Below are positions 19,099 to 30,639 of a stretch of DNA of 64,000 nt, piece by piece. Source of the DNA: Enoplolaimus lenunculus. Taxonomy: Eukaryota; Nematoda; Enoplea; Enoplida; Thoracostomopsidae. The stretch lies in assembly GCA_030248215.1 (NCBI GenBank), contig JASANG010003119.1:248001-312000 (forward strand), in the 5' to 3' direction. A model generated the notes under the pieces. It worked only from the letters and a program-made list of their open reading frames with translations, made no database searches and was not told the origin of the DNA. Numbering within the stretch: position 1 is the first letter of the stretch; the number at the start of each line of letters is the position of its first letter. Made by a program: the position numbers and the translations under genes.

Positions 19099-22000
19099 TT
19101 AGGGGTTGTTCTTCGGTAATTTATAAGTTCCACCAACAAACACCAACAGTTGAGTTTTGACTTTATGGTCAAGAAACATCTGTACATTTGCAAGTGGTAC
19201 GGGATTTGATGACAGTACGTTTAAAGTGCTATGAACGCGGTCCAATGTCAAACTTCCAAGACTCTTGAACAAGCTTGATAAGTACGGCCAATACACCTGG
19301 AATAAAATGTGAAACATCAGCAAAATGTGAATGAAAACAAAGTAAATTTTTTCAACAATGGCATAATAAATAGCTACTAAACTAACACGTTACCGCTTAA
19401 CATAATGAGAACTAAAATGCTGATTAGATGAACCAAACTGTGTATACTTGCAGGTACAACAGAATACAGTTACTGTTGCTGCGTTAACACTGAATGCTAC
19501 ATCGATTCCCTCAAAAATAGAGTGAGGTGCGATAAAAGCGTAACGCAGGTTGCTATATTTTGTACCACACAAATTTTGTAAGTTGCATTAGGCCTAAAAT
19601 GTCGTATTAGCGCCTAAACTTTTTCTGCCAATAAGCGAAAAAAATTTGTTTTATTTTGCAGAAAATTTTTGAACAAAAGCTGATGCGCAAGTGATCGGTA
19701 TTTCAAAAGGTAAAATTTCTCTTAGGAGCATTCGTATTCGACCCTGGCTAGAACTAATGATTACATTCAATTCGCCTTCACAATCTTCATCATCTGCTGC
19801 CAGCGAGTCGTCTGTATCTTCATCGCCCCCAACAATTATTTCAAGCGGTTTCACAGTAGTTGGGTCCAATGAAATCGGCCCCGCTTTGGAAGTAACAGGA
19901 AGTTTACCTAAATTACTTCGTATTTCGTAAACTATGATAAAAATTACTCTAGAATGTTTTGGCAAAATTACGCAATTAACCGTTTTACGGAATTAGACAG
20001 CAAACGGATTGAGCATGCATAGGACAGACTAAGACTTGGACAAGTCTATTTTCTGCACAAAATAAGCTGTTTTTTGCAAAAACAACAATGATGGTGGCGG
20101 GAACTTATGGCCCCACCATCCAGAACCCAACGTTAGAAATTATACAAACAATCACAGCAGTCTTAGCCAAAAATAAGTGCACAGTAATTAAGATTTCTTT
20201 TTCTAGGTCGACTTTCGTTTAGTTATGTAGTTATTGCGACCAACTGAGAATCATTTCGGATCCAGCAAACTAAAAATTAAAAAGTTTTTAACTAACCAGA
20301 TAACTGATATAAATCTGGCGAGGATGAACTAATTACCAGGACACCCTGGTAAACCCAAAATCCAATACGACGCCGCAAAGCAGATACCGGACATTCTATG
20401 CTTGTTGATAACTCGTTGATACTCCATTTTTCTGTAACAAAAATAAGGATTGTCACATAACGTACCATGTCACAAACTTTGTTATTCCAGGTTAAAATAT
20501 AACCGACGCTAGTAAATCTCAAACAGACTTCAACCAATAAACCCGCATTGAAAATCGCTCGAATTCCTTACCAAGTTAATTGATTGTGGTTTTAAACAAA
20601 TTACAAACAGCCACAATACTGGCTTACATTCTTTCCGGCTACATAGCGACAGATCATATGCAATCGTAACTCAAGAAATAAAAACTAAACTCAAAATCAG
20701 CAAGGTTAAACGAAACTAGATCAATAAAAACAAGATGGACACAGCATAATAAAACCAAACCTTTTTCTGTAAACTTCAAAATTACACATGCTAGCAACGG
20801 GTTGACACAAAATCGTACAACAACATTATTGACTGCTAGCTCAAGCTCAACCGATCCGCCAGCTTCGTGGTATTCTAGCGTTCTGTTTGCCTTGATCGAA
20901 GAAAACCCCGTTTTATATCGTTCCAAAGCGTCTTTAGCAATTTCAGGACATGTGAGGTCGTCATATTTTCGTGTGGGCCAAAATTGACCGGATATTACTA
21001 GTGTTGACACGGGAAAATCCTAAATAACAGTATATTAATATTTGTACATATGTAGTACTTGCGTAGCTTGTAATGTAAAACCCGTAATAATTTTCACACA
21101 CCAGACAGCCTTTGACTATACGGCACAATATGCGTGATCAGTGCTGAACAGTTCATTTATCTTACAGGAAGCAGGCATACTCTAATGCGAACTTAGCCGC
21201 GGTACAGAACTGCAGGGCAGGTAATGCATAAGCCACACAAAATTTCCTACGCCTAGAAACTTTGGATAGTACGATAGAACAAGCGCAATCACTGCTAACA
21301 ACAAGATACACCCGCCTCAAAACTTCAAAATCTGTATTCGTCCTTAATAAACAGAGATTTTCGCAAGTGTAAACCACACCCACCACGGAAATAACGTTTC
21401 AAACCTGACACCAATACTGGCTTTGCCCGATCCTGCTATAGTGTACATTGGCTTTTCTCAAAAGTATAATTTAGCGTCTTTAATACCTCCGGCGCATCAG
21501 TTGCGCGTTTCTTTTCTAGTAATTGTTCAATTCTTCGCGATTCCTGAACATCTTTGATCATTACTTCACAATTATGCAATTCACTCTCACCAAATCGCAA
21601 TTTCAACAATTCTAAATATCGCGTTTCTTTATCGATCTGGAAATATGTCCATATGAGTACGTTTAGTTGTGATATATGCAACTTGAGGTAATACAATTTT
21701 GCAAAACTAAAACAAAAAATAACACAAAATCCAAGTATTATTTAACACCAGTGTCTTTAATCAAAACAGTTTTTGCGTTTGTTTAAAAGAAATGTCAAAA
21801 TTACTTCTGAGTTATATTTGATCAGTGTAACAAGAAGGAAAAATGTTTAAAAATGTCATTCTATTCGATAAGCTTATTTTACAGATGTTTGTTACAGACG
21901 TATATTATGCAAAAATCCTGGTGCACAACGGAAATATATTATACCACAATCGGGATTAGAACATATACTTCATAGTGTAATCGGAACCAGCATTTTTCAG

Positions 22001-25000
22001 AGTATATACATACTTTTATATACCAAGTCTTATTATAATATGTAATTATTGTGCGTCAGATCAGCATACCTGTTTTAGCGAGAGTATTATTTATGCTTCC
22101 GTGACAATTTACATGCCTATCGAACAATAATTTATAATAAATGCGCGCTGATAACTGATATAAGCACCGGTTGTTATGAAATTTTACAGAATTTCATGCA
22201 TGTTTTCGCACATAATTGCCAAGAATACCGGTTAGAAACGATAAAACATTATGATTCCGATTAGAATGTTATACCTGCTATTGAAATTGAAACTGGTACA
22301 CTATATCTGAATCAGAATTCTAATTGCTATCTGAATTCCGTTCACACCTTTACTAAAACATGTAATAACCTCAGCGCCGCCACTTTTATATAGACGATCA
22401 GCAAGTAATCGGCAGTATTCTTTGACGAACAGCTGTTTGCTTCCATAAATATTGACCAACATGCTAACGATATCAGCCGACTTTCGCATTTTTGAGTCTT
22501 TGGCTAAAATAACAATGCTACGTTTTGTGAGTTTAAATACAGAGACCATCTTCGAAAAATACCTTCAAAATGCAGAAGACATTCGTCTACAATGATACAC
22601 TTTGCACTCTGAAAATAATTGGCTGCAAATCAAACCATGCGACTGGGATTTCTATATTACCAACGTTTGAAGTTTACAGCTTAGACACTTTGACTACCCC
22701 ATTTAACTAAAACTAAGCTAGGTGACCTGAATGTTATGAAAGACGAATTTTTTCATTTAAGAAGAAAATGGAAAGCAAAAAATAACGAAACCGCGCAGGA
22801 TTTAACACTATACTTACAGATATCAGCATCTACTGGGTCAGGTTGCCATTGGATCCAATCTTCAGTATAATCTCGGTTGTAATCGTCGTCTAGTGAGACA
22901 GGATCTTCATTGAGTAAATTGCCTTCAAAAGCGGAATATGTAGAGCTATCGGTCATTAGCGAAATAATACATCTAACTGTGTCACTTCGCTGTCTGAAAG
23001 TAAACATAGCATCTTAGGTTAGCTTGATTTTTTGAAGTAAGTTATGAACGACTTTTATAAAATAGCTCTTATGTAAACTATGAATACAATTTGATTTGGT
23101 ACATCGATGCCACATTTTTAATACAAGATGGCACGCAGAAAACTTTCAAACTGCGCACGTAGCCAACTCTATAAAAACTTTACTACACACTCACCTTAAA
23201 TAAGCTGTCACAGAGCTGCAAACTCGTTCTAGAATAACTCCGGAAGGGTCTAGAAATCGAAAAGTTTTGATTGCTTGAATGTAGGCCGTCAAAATATGAG
23301 TCGTATTAACTCCTGAAATAAACAATCTGTAACTGCAAAACAGTGTGCAAAGTGGAACTGGATTATACCAGAATTAGAATCGTAACAGCAAATTTATACT
23401 GGAATTGTAATCGGAACGAGAAATTTTGTACTGTACAGATAATTTGTATTGAAAAAATATAATGTTGATTTAGGGTGTCTGTTGGCAGGTAACAATTTTC
23501 AAAAAGGCCGAATGAACATGGTATTTGGTTCTGTAAAACTAAACTACAATCAATTATTGATAAGCTAACTCATCGAAAGCAATTTAATAGATAAATAATA
23601 CAGAATTTTTATGCAACGTATCACAACAAGTATGTAAGATTAAAATTAAAATTTCAAAATTCGAATTCCGATTGAGTGTGTAATCAGAATCGGAATCGCA
23701 ACTCGTTTTGAATCGGAATTTTAATCTAGATCAGAATTCCGGTTGCACCCTGCTGCAAAATTCATTACGCTAAAATAAAAAGTGCATAAGTATGAACGCA
23801 CATCTCGCTACCGTTCATTGTCATACAAAATCACAAAACAAAGATATATTAAACACCGCGATATAACCTTACCTGGATGCAGTAGTTTTTCAGCCACAGT
23901 TTGTTGCGACTTTGTACATAAATGATGCCTTAAATCGGTCCGTTCCAGAGTGGTCCGTAAATCTACAAGTAATGGTTTCGAATCAGGAAACTCTATGATC
24001 AAATGGAACCATTTCTCAATCAACCATTTTCCATATTCCGTGTATAACACCGATGTAAGCAGCCACTTGTAGAACATACCATTATTCTATAAAACAAAAA
24101 GCCCTAAACAGTATGGAACAACTGCGAATATACCTAATTAAAGGCAAATAATCGTCATTATATACCATTTTTGTCATAAAATTGTCTATAAAAGTTGTCT
24201 TTAACCGATACCTATGCGTAAATTCAAAGTAACCTGGTAACTAACCGGGTTTTAGAAACTTAAATAAAAATGTAGCAACGTACAGCAGTTGATATTGTCA
24301 ATAAAACTGAGAAAACATGACCCGATAAACGTGAATATTTTCAGCCTGGACAGAATATTCTTTAAAACGGCAATGAATACTTATCTCATATGGCACACTT
24401 TTAAAAGTTAGATAACAATACAAGCAAGAATGCCTCGGCATAGCTTTGAGAAGATTAATGAATAACTTACAATAGGTGAGTTCCCAAGCGGTGTCAATTC
24501 TGATGTGGGATTAACTTCTTTAAGCCAACGGAAGCATGTTGTTTCAAGCCACTGAAAACGAACAATGCGAAAGTTAAATAAATGCTATATACTCGAACCG
24601 CGCTGTTTCAGAGATAAAAACGTTTATAATCATAAACGAAAGATTAGCCAGTGTGATACTACAGAAATTCTAAACTGAATTCTTCAATAAAATTTGTGTA
24701 TATGTCATTATAACAATTCCGGTTTTCGCGATATAACAGTTCTAACACTTTGCATCCCAAATTATGAGCCAACACATCTGTTTAGGCTACCTTAATTGTA
24801 CAAAAACGTTCTTATGCGTTTGATTTGAAAATGTTAACATATGGCTGCAAAAATGGAATATCATATTGACATTACAATGTGACATCCACGCTTAATATGA
24901 GCTAAGTATGTTTCAAAATCAATTTTCAACACTGCAAGATTCAAATACGAAAACATTTACGAATAATTCGTATCTAGGTCTCAAAATCAACACTAGCATA

Positions 25001-27063
25001 CCTGAATAAGAGATTCCAAATGCGATTCATTAAAGTTGTCCACGGGCAACAATTCGATATGATGCATAATAGCTTCTTTTAATATTTTAAGCGCAATCTG
25101 ATCGGCAACAATATCCACAACGTCAAGGCAAATTCTATGATGACAACAAAAATAATACAAATAGAATAGGCAACACTAACATAATGATGACTATAAATTG
25201 TGTAACATTTGATTCTTAACGAAAAAACACTCGTTTTTGGCGCGAACCATTGCCTAAGAGCAAATAGATCCCGATTAGATATAACACAGTTTTAACATTT
25301 TGACTGTTTCTTAAGAAAATATGTTACAACTTATATACATGTAAGCACGGTACTTGTTTAGTTTTCTAATTATAGAGCAGCAAGGTAGTTGTTTCTTTTC
25401 AATCAGAAAGGACACTAGGCAGGATGAGGATTGTCGCCCACCCAAACCCTCTACTACGTAACCCATTCTAGATCATATAGTTTTCTAATCATCTCGCTAT
25501 GATACCGCATTTGCCGCCTTAGTACGTATGAGATCTTTTTAGCACATGGGGGCTTCGGTGGGCGGCCGCTCCTCATCCTTCTTAGGGTTCCTTGGAATGA
25601 CGTATGGTTCAAGGGGTTTAAGAGTCAGCAGCCACCTAACTGAAAAATAAAAACTAAACAATGCTACAATGATTAAGCAAACTTACAGATGATCTGTCAT
25701 TGAGGAAAACAATTTCATTAATTTCTTACAGCCACAGAGTTTTGGTTCACGTGCGCACCCAGGACAAAATTCTGAAATAAAACGAACTCCAATTTCGGTT
25801 CATAACAGTCATAGGTGTGTCTCAATTGCAGTTCAACTACAGCCATAAGTAAGACGACAAAGCACTGTGGTTCAAACAAAAATACCATACAGGACGTTTT
25901 GGTATTTGACGGATATAAATTACGAAAATAACATATACGAAAAATGCATGATATGATTATATATAACACTTCTAGACCTCGTTATAGCAAACGTGAGATT
26001 ACAAAAAGCACTTTATACAAACCGTCGTCTAATCCCATATCATCAACACCTTGATTGTTAATGCAAAATGCACAAAAAGCATTCGTATACACCGTTCTCA
26101 TTACTGCCGTAAACGTTGGTGACAAATTATGAAACAGGAACGTGCGAATTGACAAAAGTTCCGGAGCCCGAGGCACCCTTAATAGTCCTTTCACAAGCTG
26201 AAACAAATTTTAACTGGAAATCTAAAATTTGCATGCGTCAACATAGTACGGAATATACTCTTTGATTTGCGTCGATATAAACAGAGAAACTGTAAGCACA
26301 TCACTTTTACCTATTTAAAGAGCTTTTTGAAATGTTCCAGTTATGATTCGGTGAAAGCAAATTGGCACAATTTCGCTTCACAGTCCCTCCTCCACCTGCC
26401 CACAGACACACTATGTACTAATGTACCGAAGTTCAAAAATACTACCGTTAATTTGATAACCATTGAGAAAACAACCGTAGTTTCTGTACGTTTAATATAA
26501 GAGTCGATAATAAATATTTGAGAAAGCATGCAGTTTACCAAAAAGTGCATCGTACAAAATCTGCTAGCACGCCTTGTATTTGGGCCCGACACCCCTGACT
26601 TATTTGGGGAGCAGATGTTGATTGGAAGTCCGACAACCCTTACTTGGGGTCGCTGATGTTGCTCGAAGGACAGAAAATAAAACATAATCAGAGCAATGTA
26701 TTCACGAAACCGTATATAATAATTTGAGAACGCAAATCGCCTCTGGGTACATTGTTTCCTTAATGGCTTCAGCAGCATACTTCTGTCATAAAGTGATCAT
26801 CCACTCTCGGTGTAATCAATACAGTGCAATTTCATTTCACAGTAACATACCTGTTTGATTCCAGCAAATAGCTTATCTAATTTATCAAAAGAAACAATTC
26901 GATCATCGATTTCGGATACTTCTTCCATAACAGATTCCATGCGTTTTGATGTGACATTGACAAGTTCGTGAACTAACGTGAGTTGACGGAGCTCGGCGGT
27001 CGTTTCAAAAGGCAACCCCTGGATCAGCTCGCCACTAAAGTTCCATCCACCGATATCACTCAT
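19099..27063 (-). CDS. ANAPC2: anaphase-promoting complex subunit 2 (APC2), 745 aa, 14 exons
   Basis: APC2 is the cullin-like subunit of the APC/C ubiquitin ligase. Exons: 26851-27063, 26023-26197, 25687-25771, 25002-25134, 24471-24551, 23873-24086, 23195-23312, 22818-22993, 22370-22503, 21487-21636, 20761-21019, 20297-20431, 19765-19931, 19099-19296. Every join uses GT/AG and keeps phase, totalling 746 codons with the stop. Family landmarks in order: CPGCAREPKLCGC; FPDSKPLLVDLRTTLERTD with LLHPG; AYIQAIKTFRFLDPSGVILE; RQRSDTVRCIISLMTD; WQPDPVDAD; SMLVNIYGSKQLFVKEY and LLADRL; LELLKLRFGES with CEVMIKD; GQFWP; PVSALRRRIGFWVYQGVL; LTLDRVHSTLNVL; and the C-terminus TYKLPKNNP. Human APC2 is 822 aa; the N-terminal region is shorter and most diverged here. 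The start (MSDIGGWNF) is the first ATG of exon 1. Confidence 0.96.
23341..23752. mobile_element. hAT-like MITE with perfect TSD CTGCAAAA
   Basis: Starts 'cagtgtgcaaagtggaact' and ends 'gaattccggttgcaccctg'. CTGCAAAA stands on both sides. It sits in the ANAPC2 intron between exons 6 and 7, with its near edge 28 bp from the acceptor-side exon boundary. Confidence 0.85.
25422..25600. mobile_element. small TIR element with AGGATGAGG ends
   Basis: 'aggatgaggattgtcgccca' at the left and 'tgggcggccgctcctcatcct' at the right are imperfect inverted repeats. It lies in the ANAPC2 intron between exons 3 and 4. Confidence 0.5.
26198..26850. other. ANAPC2 intron 1
   Basis: A 653-bp intron. The long minus-strand open frame inside it (26341-26778) has no recognisable domain and is interrupted with respect to the gene. 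The paired phrases 'gcccgacacccctgacttat' and 'gtccgacaacccttacttgg' suggest a short repeat. Confidence 0.4.
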
Positions 27064-27744
27064 TTTACAGAACAATCAAAAATCAAAATAGCCTTTAAAC
27101 CAGCGGGAAACCCAGGGTTTTCCAATGGGGGAGAATACTGTTTGGGATCTGAATTTTTTGTTTTGAAGTACGGTCGTAGCAAACTTTTTGCTATTTTAAG
27201 ATATATTAATAAATGTATCGAAGGCGCAAAGTTTTTGAATTTCTAAACAAATGAACGATTTGCATCACAAAACTTTCAGCACTGTGGAGCTATTAAGAGG
27301 ATACTTCAAAACGGGTGCGCCACTGCTTTGTATAAAATATATAACCAGATAAATACATTGGAAAGCTTGCACCGCAAAGTATTCCGACATCAAACTGATA
27401 TTGTCTATCGCATTCAGATTTCAGTTATCTGAAATTCTTGCTGTTGTATATTATTGCGTTTTGGCAAAATGTCTCCTTATAACTTCTACTACTGTCTGCC
27501 GCCGCGACGTTGGAAGTGGCCCCCTTCTAGCTTTGGTCTGAACACACAGAATCCGGTTCAATATCCTTCAGAATACCGTTATCCGTATTTACGGATGAGC
27601 CGATTAGTCGGCACTTTCGTGAATATCCGCGCATTACCGGTGCGTCTGATTCGGGAAACAGTTATCTCTTACGTTTCTGTTTTTGAAAAAATCAATTGAA
27701 ATGAACCGTCCGGAAAAATCATCTTTAGTTATGGTTGTTAGGGT
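27064..27744. other. intergenic upstream of ANAPC2
   Basis: This should hold the ANAPC2 promoter. No TATA box or clear trans-splice acceptor was recognised right before ATG 27063. No other gene is supported. Confidence 0.4.
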
Positions 27745-27748
27745 TTAA

Positions 27749-28015
27749 CCTCACATGAATATTTTTTATTTCCCCTGAGACCTACTTTTATGCTAGGATT
27801 CGAACTCGGGTGCCTGGCGTGGGAGGCGTATACCATCACCACTCAGCTATAGGAGCTTGACGCTGGAGCCCGAGGGGGCTCTCACGTCTTGTGGTGATTT
27901 AGTACTATGTATACGTGTTGCATTTGTTAAACACGGTGCGATATACATTATTTAACGTATATACACTGCGCTTAGTTGCCTACAGGCACTCAATGTGAGA
28001 AGGGGTTATAGATAG
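27749..28015. mobile_element. piggyBac-like MITE carrying a tRNA-like segment
   Basis: TTAA (27745-27748) precedes the left end 'cctcacatgaatatttt'. The right end 'aatgtgagaagggg' is followed by TTAT, a one-base change from TTAA. Near-identical to the adjacent copy 28039-28292. Ends of CCC(T)TTC type next to TTAA are the hallmark of piggyBac-group elements. The copies contain no transposase. Confidence 0.75.
27782..27856 (-). ncRNA. tRNA-like (Gly CCC type) Pol III segment in MITE
   Basis: Read on the minus strand it begins GCTCCTATAGCTGAGTGG (A box TAGCTGAGTGG), then CGCCTCCCACGC (the anticodon arm of tRNA-Gly with CCC), then GAGTTCGAATCC (B box). The acceptor and T stems pair poorly and the spacing is a few bases too long, so it is a tRNA derivative and not a working tRNA gene. 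Confidence 0.65.
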
Positions 28016-28038
28016 TAAACTGAAAATTTTTCGCTTAA

Positions 28039-28292
28039 CCCTTTCTCACATGAATATTTTCTATTTCCCCTGAGACCTACTTTTATGCTAGGATTCGAAC
28101 TCTGGTGACTGGCGTATACCATCACCACTCAGCTATAGGAGCTTGACGCTCGAGCCCGAGGGGGCTCTCACGTCTTGTGGTGATTTAGTACTATGTATAC
28201 GTGTTGCAGTTGTTAAACACGGTGCGATATACATTATTTAACGTATATACACTGCGCTTAGTTGCCTATAGGCAACTCAATGTGAGAAGGGG
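28039..28292. mobile_element. piggyBac-like MITE, second copy
   Basis: Flanked by TTAA on both sides (28035-28038 and 28293-28296). Ends 'ccctttctcacatgaata' and 'aatgtgagaaggg'. It carries the same tRNA-like segment, with 'gcgtggga' missing from the anticodon arm, so the two neighbouring copies differ mainly there. Confidence 0.8.
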
Positions 28293-28296
28293 TTAA

Positions 28297-29223
28297 GTGT
28301 TCGCATTTTTGATGAAATAATGTTGTTCAAAATAAACACTGCAAAAATTTTGGAATAGTCACATTCTTACTCCATATCCGGTATAAACCTACCGGATATA
28401 TGCGGTTTTTGTTTCACATGAAATACACATTTTTCTGCGAGTGCATTTCCGTGCAGCACGAGATAATACACCACCCAATCAGCGTTGCAATTCCAACTTC
28501 AATGGTACTCTTTTGACATCAGTGTCGGACATTTTTATACTAACAAAATGCATGCACCAACCGCGAAAACATTGATATTTTCACTGCTCAATACAATTAT
28601 AGATTACAACAATAATCAGCACTTCATTAGGTAAAAGTTTACTTCAGTTCAAGTATGCACAAACAATTATTCACAGAATCACTGCTGTTCTCATCAAGTA
28701 ATTATTCGCTTCCTACCTTACACCTATAATCAAGTCCAGAATTACGACAGTGTTGCCAAATCTGGTGATGCCTAAAATGCGGTTTTAGCAAAAAACTGCC
28801 ACCTGAAGTTAACCTCGGTACTCTAGTTTACAAAATATTTATCGCTGAAAAACAAAAACAACTCTATATATCTCATATTTCAATTTAGTACGTATACCTA
28901 TATCACCAAGCCGAATTAACAGTAAAACCTGAATCAGTACAAAACTATAAAATTATACAGGTAAAGTAGTAAGTAACCAAAGTACAAATAGAGATCTGCA
29001 TCCTCCAGAAAATCGACCTCCGATAGAATTTTTGCAGGAGGTTTCGGCAAATTCGGCAGTAAATATTTACGCATATCGATAAAATGTAGTTTCTGTTACT
29101 GATGTTGTTGTACGTTTGCGGAAACTCTAAAAGGATCAGTAGAATGCTGCGTTTTTAATGTATGCGCGAAAAATACACAATTAGCATTTGCAGCACGACT
29201 AATAGATAATTACCACTATTCAT
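28297..29223. other. intergenic, 3' side of IMMP2L
   Basis: No gene seen. Part of the GGTCTGCC repeat family lies at about 28995-29060 (atctgcatcctccagaaaat, cggaggt..cggcaa). Confidence 0.4.
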
Positions 29224-29757
29224 TCAGAAATCTCCATCTTCTTCATCTTCGAAAACCAAAACCGAACGCATCTGCAAAGGTTTTCGCTGAAGTAAGCCGC
29301 TCGAAACACTACCGATGCGATTAAAAGGAAACAGTATGTGGGTAACCTTGCCGCATATGAGTCCAAGTGGAACCGATCCAAATGAGTTACTGTCATGCGA
29401 ATTAGTAGAACTATCTCCTTCGACCCAACAATGACCAGGCGGGACCGTAATTCGCTTGTTGCGTTTCAACCGATGCTGAATAATATCTCCAGGGAGTGCA
29501 ATAATTCTTTTAACATAACGAGATGACGGATTTTTCGGATTATAGAGAATAACAACATCACCGCGGTAAAATACATATTTATTCACTGACCAACGACTAA
29601 CAAATATAACATCTCGAGAACTGTGCCCATCGGGATTAAGCGAAGGTTGCATAGATGTTCCGCGAACAACATTAACGTAGCCGACAACGTGTCCAAAGGT
29701 GATAACTATAGGTACATTGCATACAACATTTTTAAAAAACTTCAATCCAAATAACAT
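29224..29757 (-). CDS. IMMP2L: mitochondrial inner membrane protease subunit 2 (S26 family), 177 aa
   Basis: Signal-peptidase-like enzyme that trims intermembrane-space sorting signals at the mitochondrial inner membrane, in a complex with IMMP1L. Single exon. Catalytic Ser35 is in VRGTSMQPSLNP (family box GxSMxP). Catalytic Lys83 is in SSRYVKRIIALPGD. The downstream boxes PPGHCWVEGDSSTNSHDSN and FGSVPLGLICGKV fit the family. A hydrophobic N-terminal stretch (about residues 10-30) precedes the serine and should be the membrane anchor. Human IMMP2L is 175 aa, so the length matches. The start is the first ATG, with the candidate acceptor 'aagtttag' just upstream. A second gene on the same strand ends 372 bp upstream. 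Confidence 0.95.
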   Translation of the reverse strand: MLFGLKFFKNVVCNVPIVITFGHVVGYVNVVRGTSMQPSLNPDGHSSRDVIFVSRWSVNKYVFYRGDVVILYNPKNPSSRYVKRIIALPGDIIQHRLKRNKRITVPPGHCWVEGDSSTNSHDSNSFGSVPLGLICGKVTHILFPFNRIGSVSSGLLQRKPLQMRSVLVFEDEEDGDF

Positions 29758-30129
29758 TAAATATTCTAAACTTGGTTATAAATTACGTATTTACTGATGA
29801 CAATGCTTAAACTATTTACAATTTGCATTACACCAAGCGAAACAGCCAGCTTGATCTTTGTAACTCGATGAATTATCCAAAATCAACAATAAGATATTTG
29901 TAAAGGGTGGCAAGAGCAACGTTAGTGTACTTCAACAGACAAACGCTGATACAACCATTTAGAATGCCGTATTCGATGTGCAATAGTTTACCACTACGCT
30001 CACAAAGTCGCCGACGCGTCAATGCAATGCAAGAGACTTACGCAGATATAAAATGCAAGGACTATTGGTACTCACAACCTACATGTCCTTCAAACAACTA
30101 TGCCTCGCACCACACCTGTGCCACTGCTT

Positions 30130-30639
30130 TTAAACTCGCTCGCTTATGATACCGGCAAGCATACTGTACAGTGTAATGATTACGTTCCATATGCACACGA
30201 GCAAAATTGTAGCGAAATGGTTCTTAGCGAGAAAAGATTCAAGAGTATCCCGTTTTTCATTGGATACCATGTTTAAAACGAAATAATTTACCGCGGCGTC
30301 TACAGAGCAGCCCACTTGTAAAAATCGATCCATGCAAACTGATTGCAAGAACTGTAAGCTAAATTTGCATGTTCTATGAATTCATATATAATGAAGAAAA
30401 TATTTGAGGTGATATATACTTGTCCGAACAAGTAGATTCTCAACACCTATTTTGCACAGCTGTCAGTCACGCTGCCAGGTTGCGACCAAATATACAGCCT
30501 CGGCAAAATCGACATCCAGCTACGGTATTTTAACTTGCCCGATGGTTTTTAAAAACGTCAAAAAACTGAAATCATCATTTGTATTTATGCCAACTACCAT
30601 GGAACTGACAGACTTGTTCTTATATAAAGCCACCTCCAT
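30130..30639 (-). CDS. small predicted tail-anchored membrane protein, 108 aa, two exons
   Basis: Family not recognised. Exon 1 is 30535-30639 (MEVALYKNKSVSSMVVGI...FLKTIGQ) and exon 2 is 30130-30351 (FLQSVCMDRFLQVGC... to TAA). Donor CAA|gttaaa and acceptor 'tagcttacag' join in phase 0. A single hydrophobic segment near the C-terminus (about residues 81-101, ATILLVCIWNVIITLYSMLA) is followed by a short charged tail, which suggests a tail-anchored ER or mitochondrial protein. It lies upstream of IMMP2L on the same strand with a 372-bp gap, so co-transcription is possible but not shown. The intact frame across the splice supports a real gene. Function unknown. Confidence 0.55.

Noticed and set aside
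26341-26778. 145-codon open frame on the minus strand
   Set aside because: It lies wholly within ANAPC2 intron 1, has no recognisable domain, and contains short repeated phrases.
27782-27856. functional tRNA-Gly gene
   Set aside because: Spacing is too long and the stems are mismatched; it sits inside every larger copy of a MITE.
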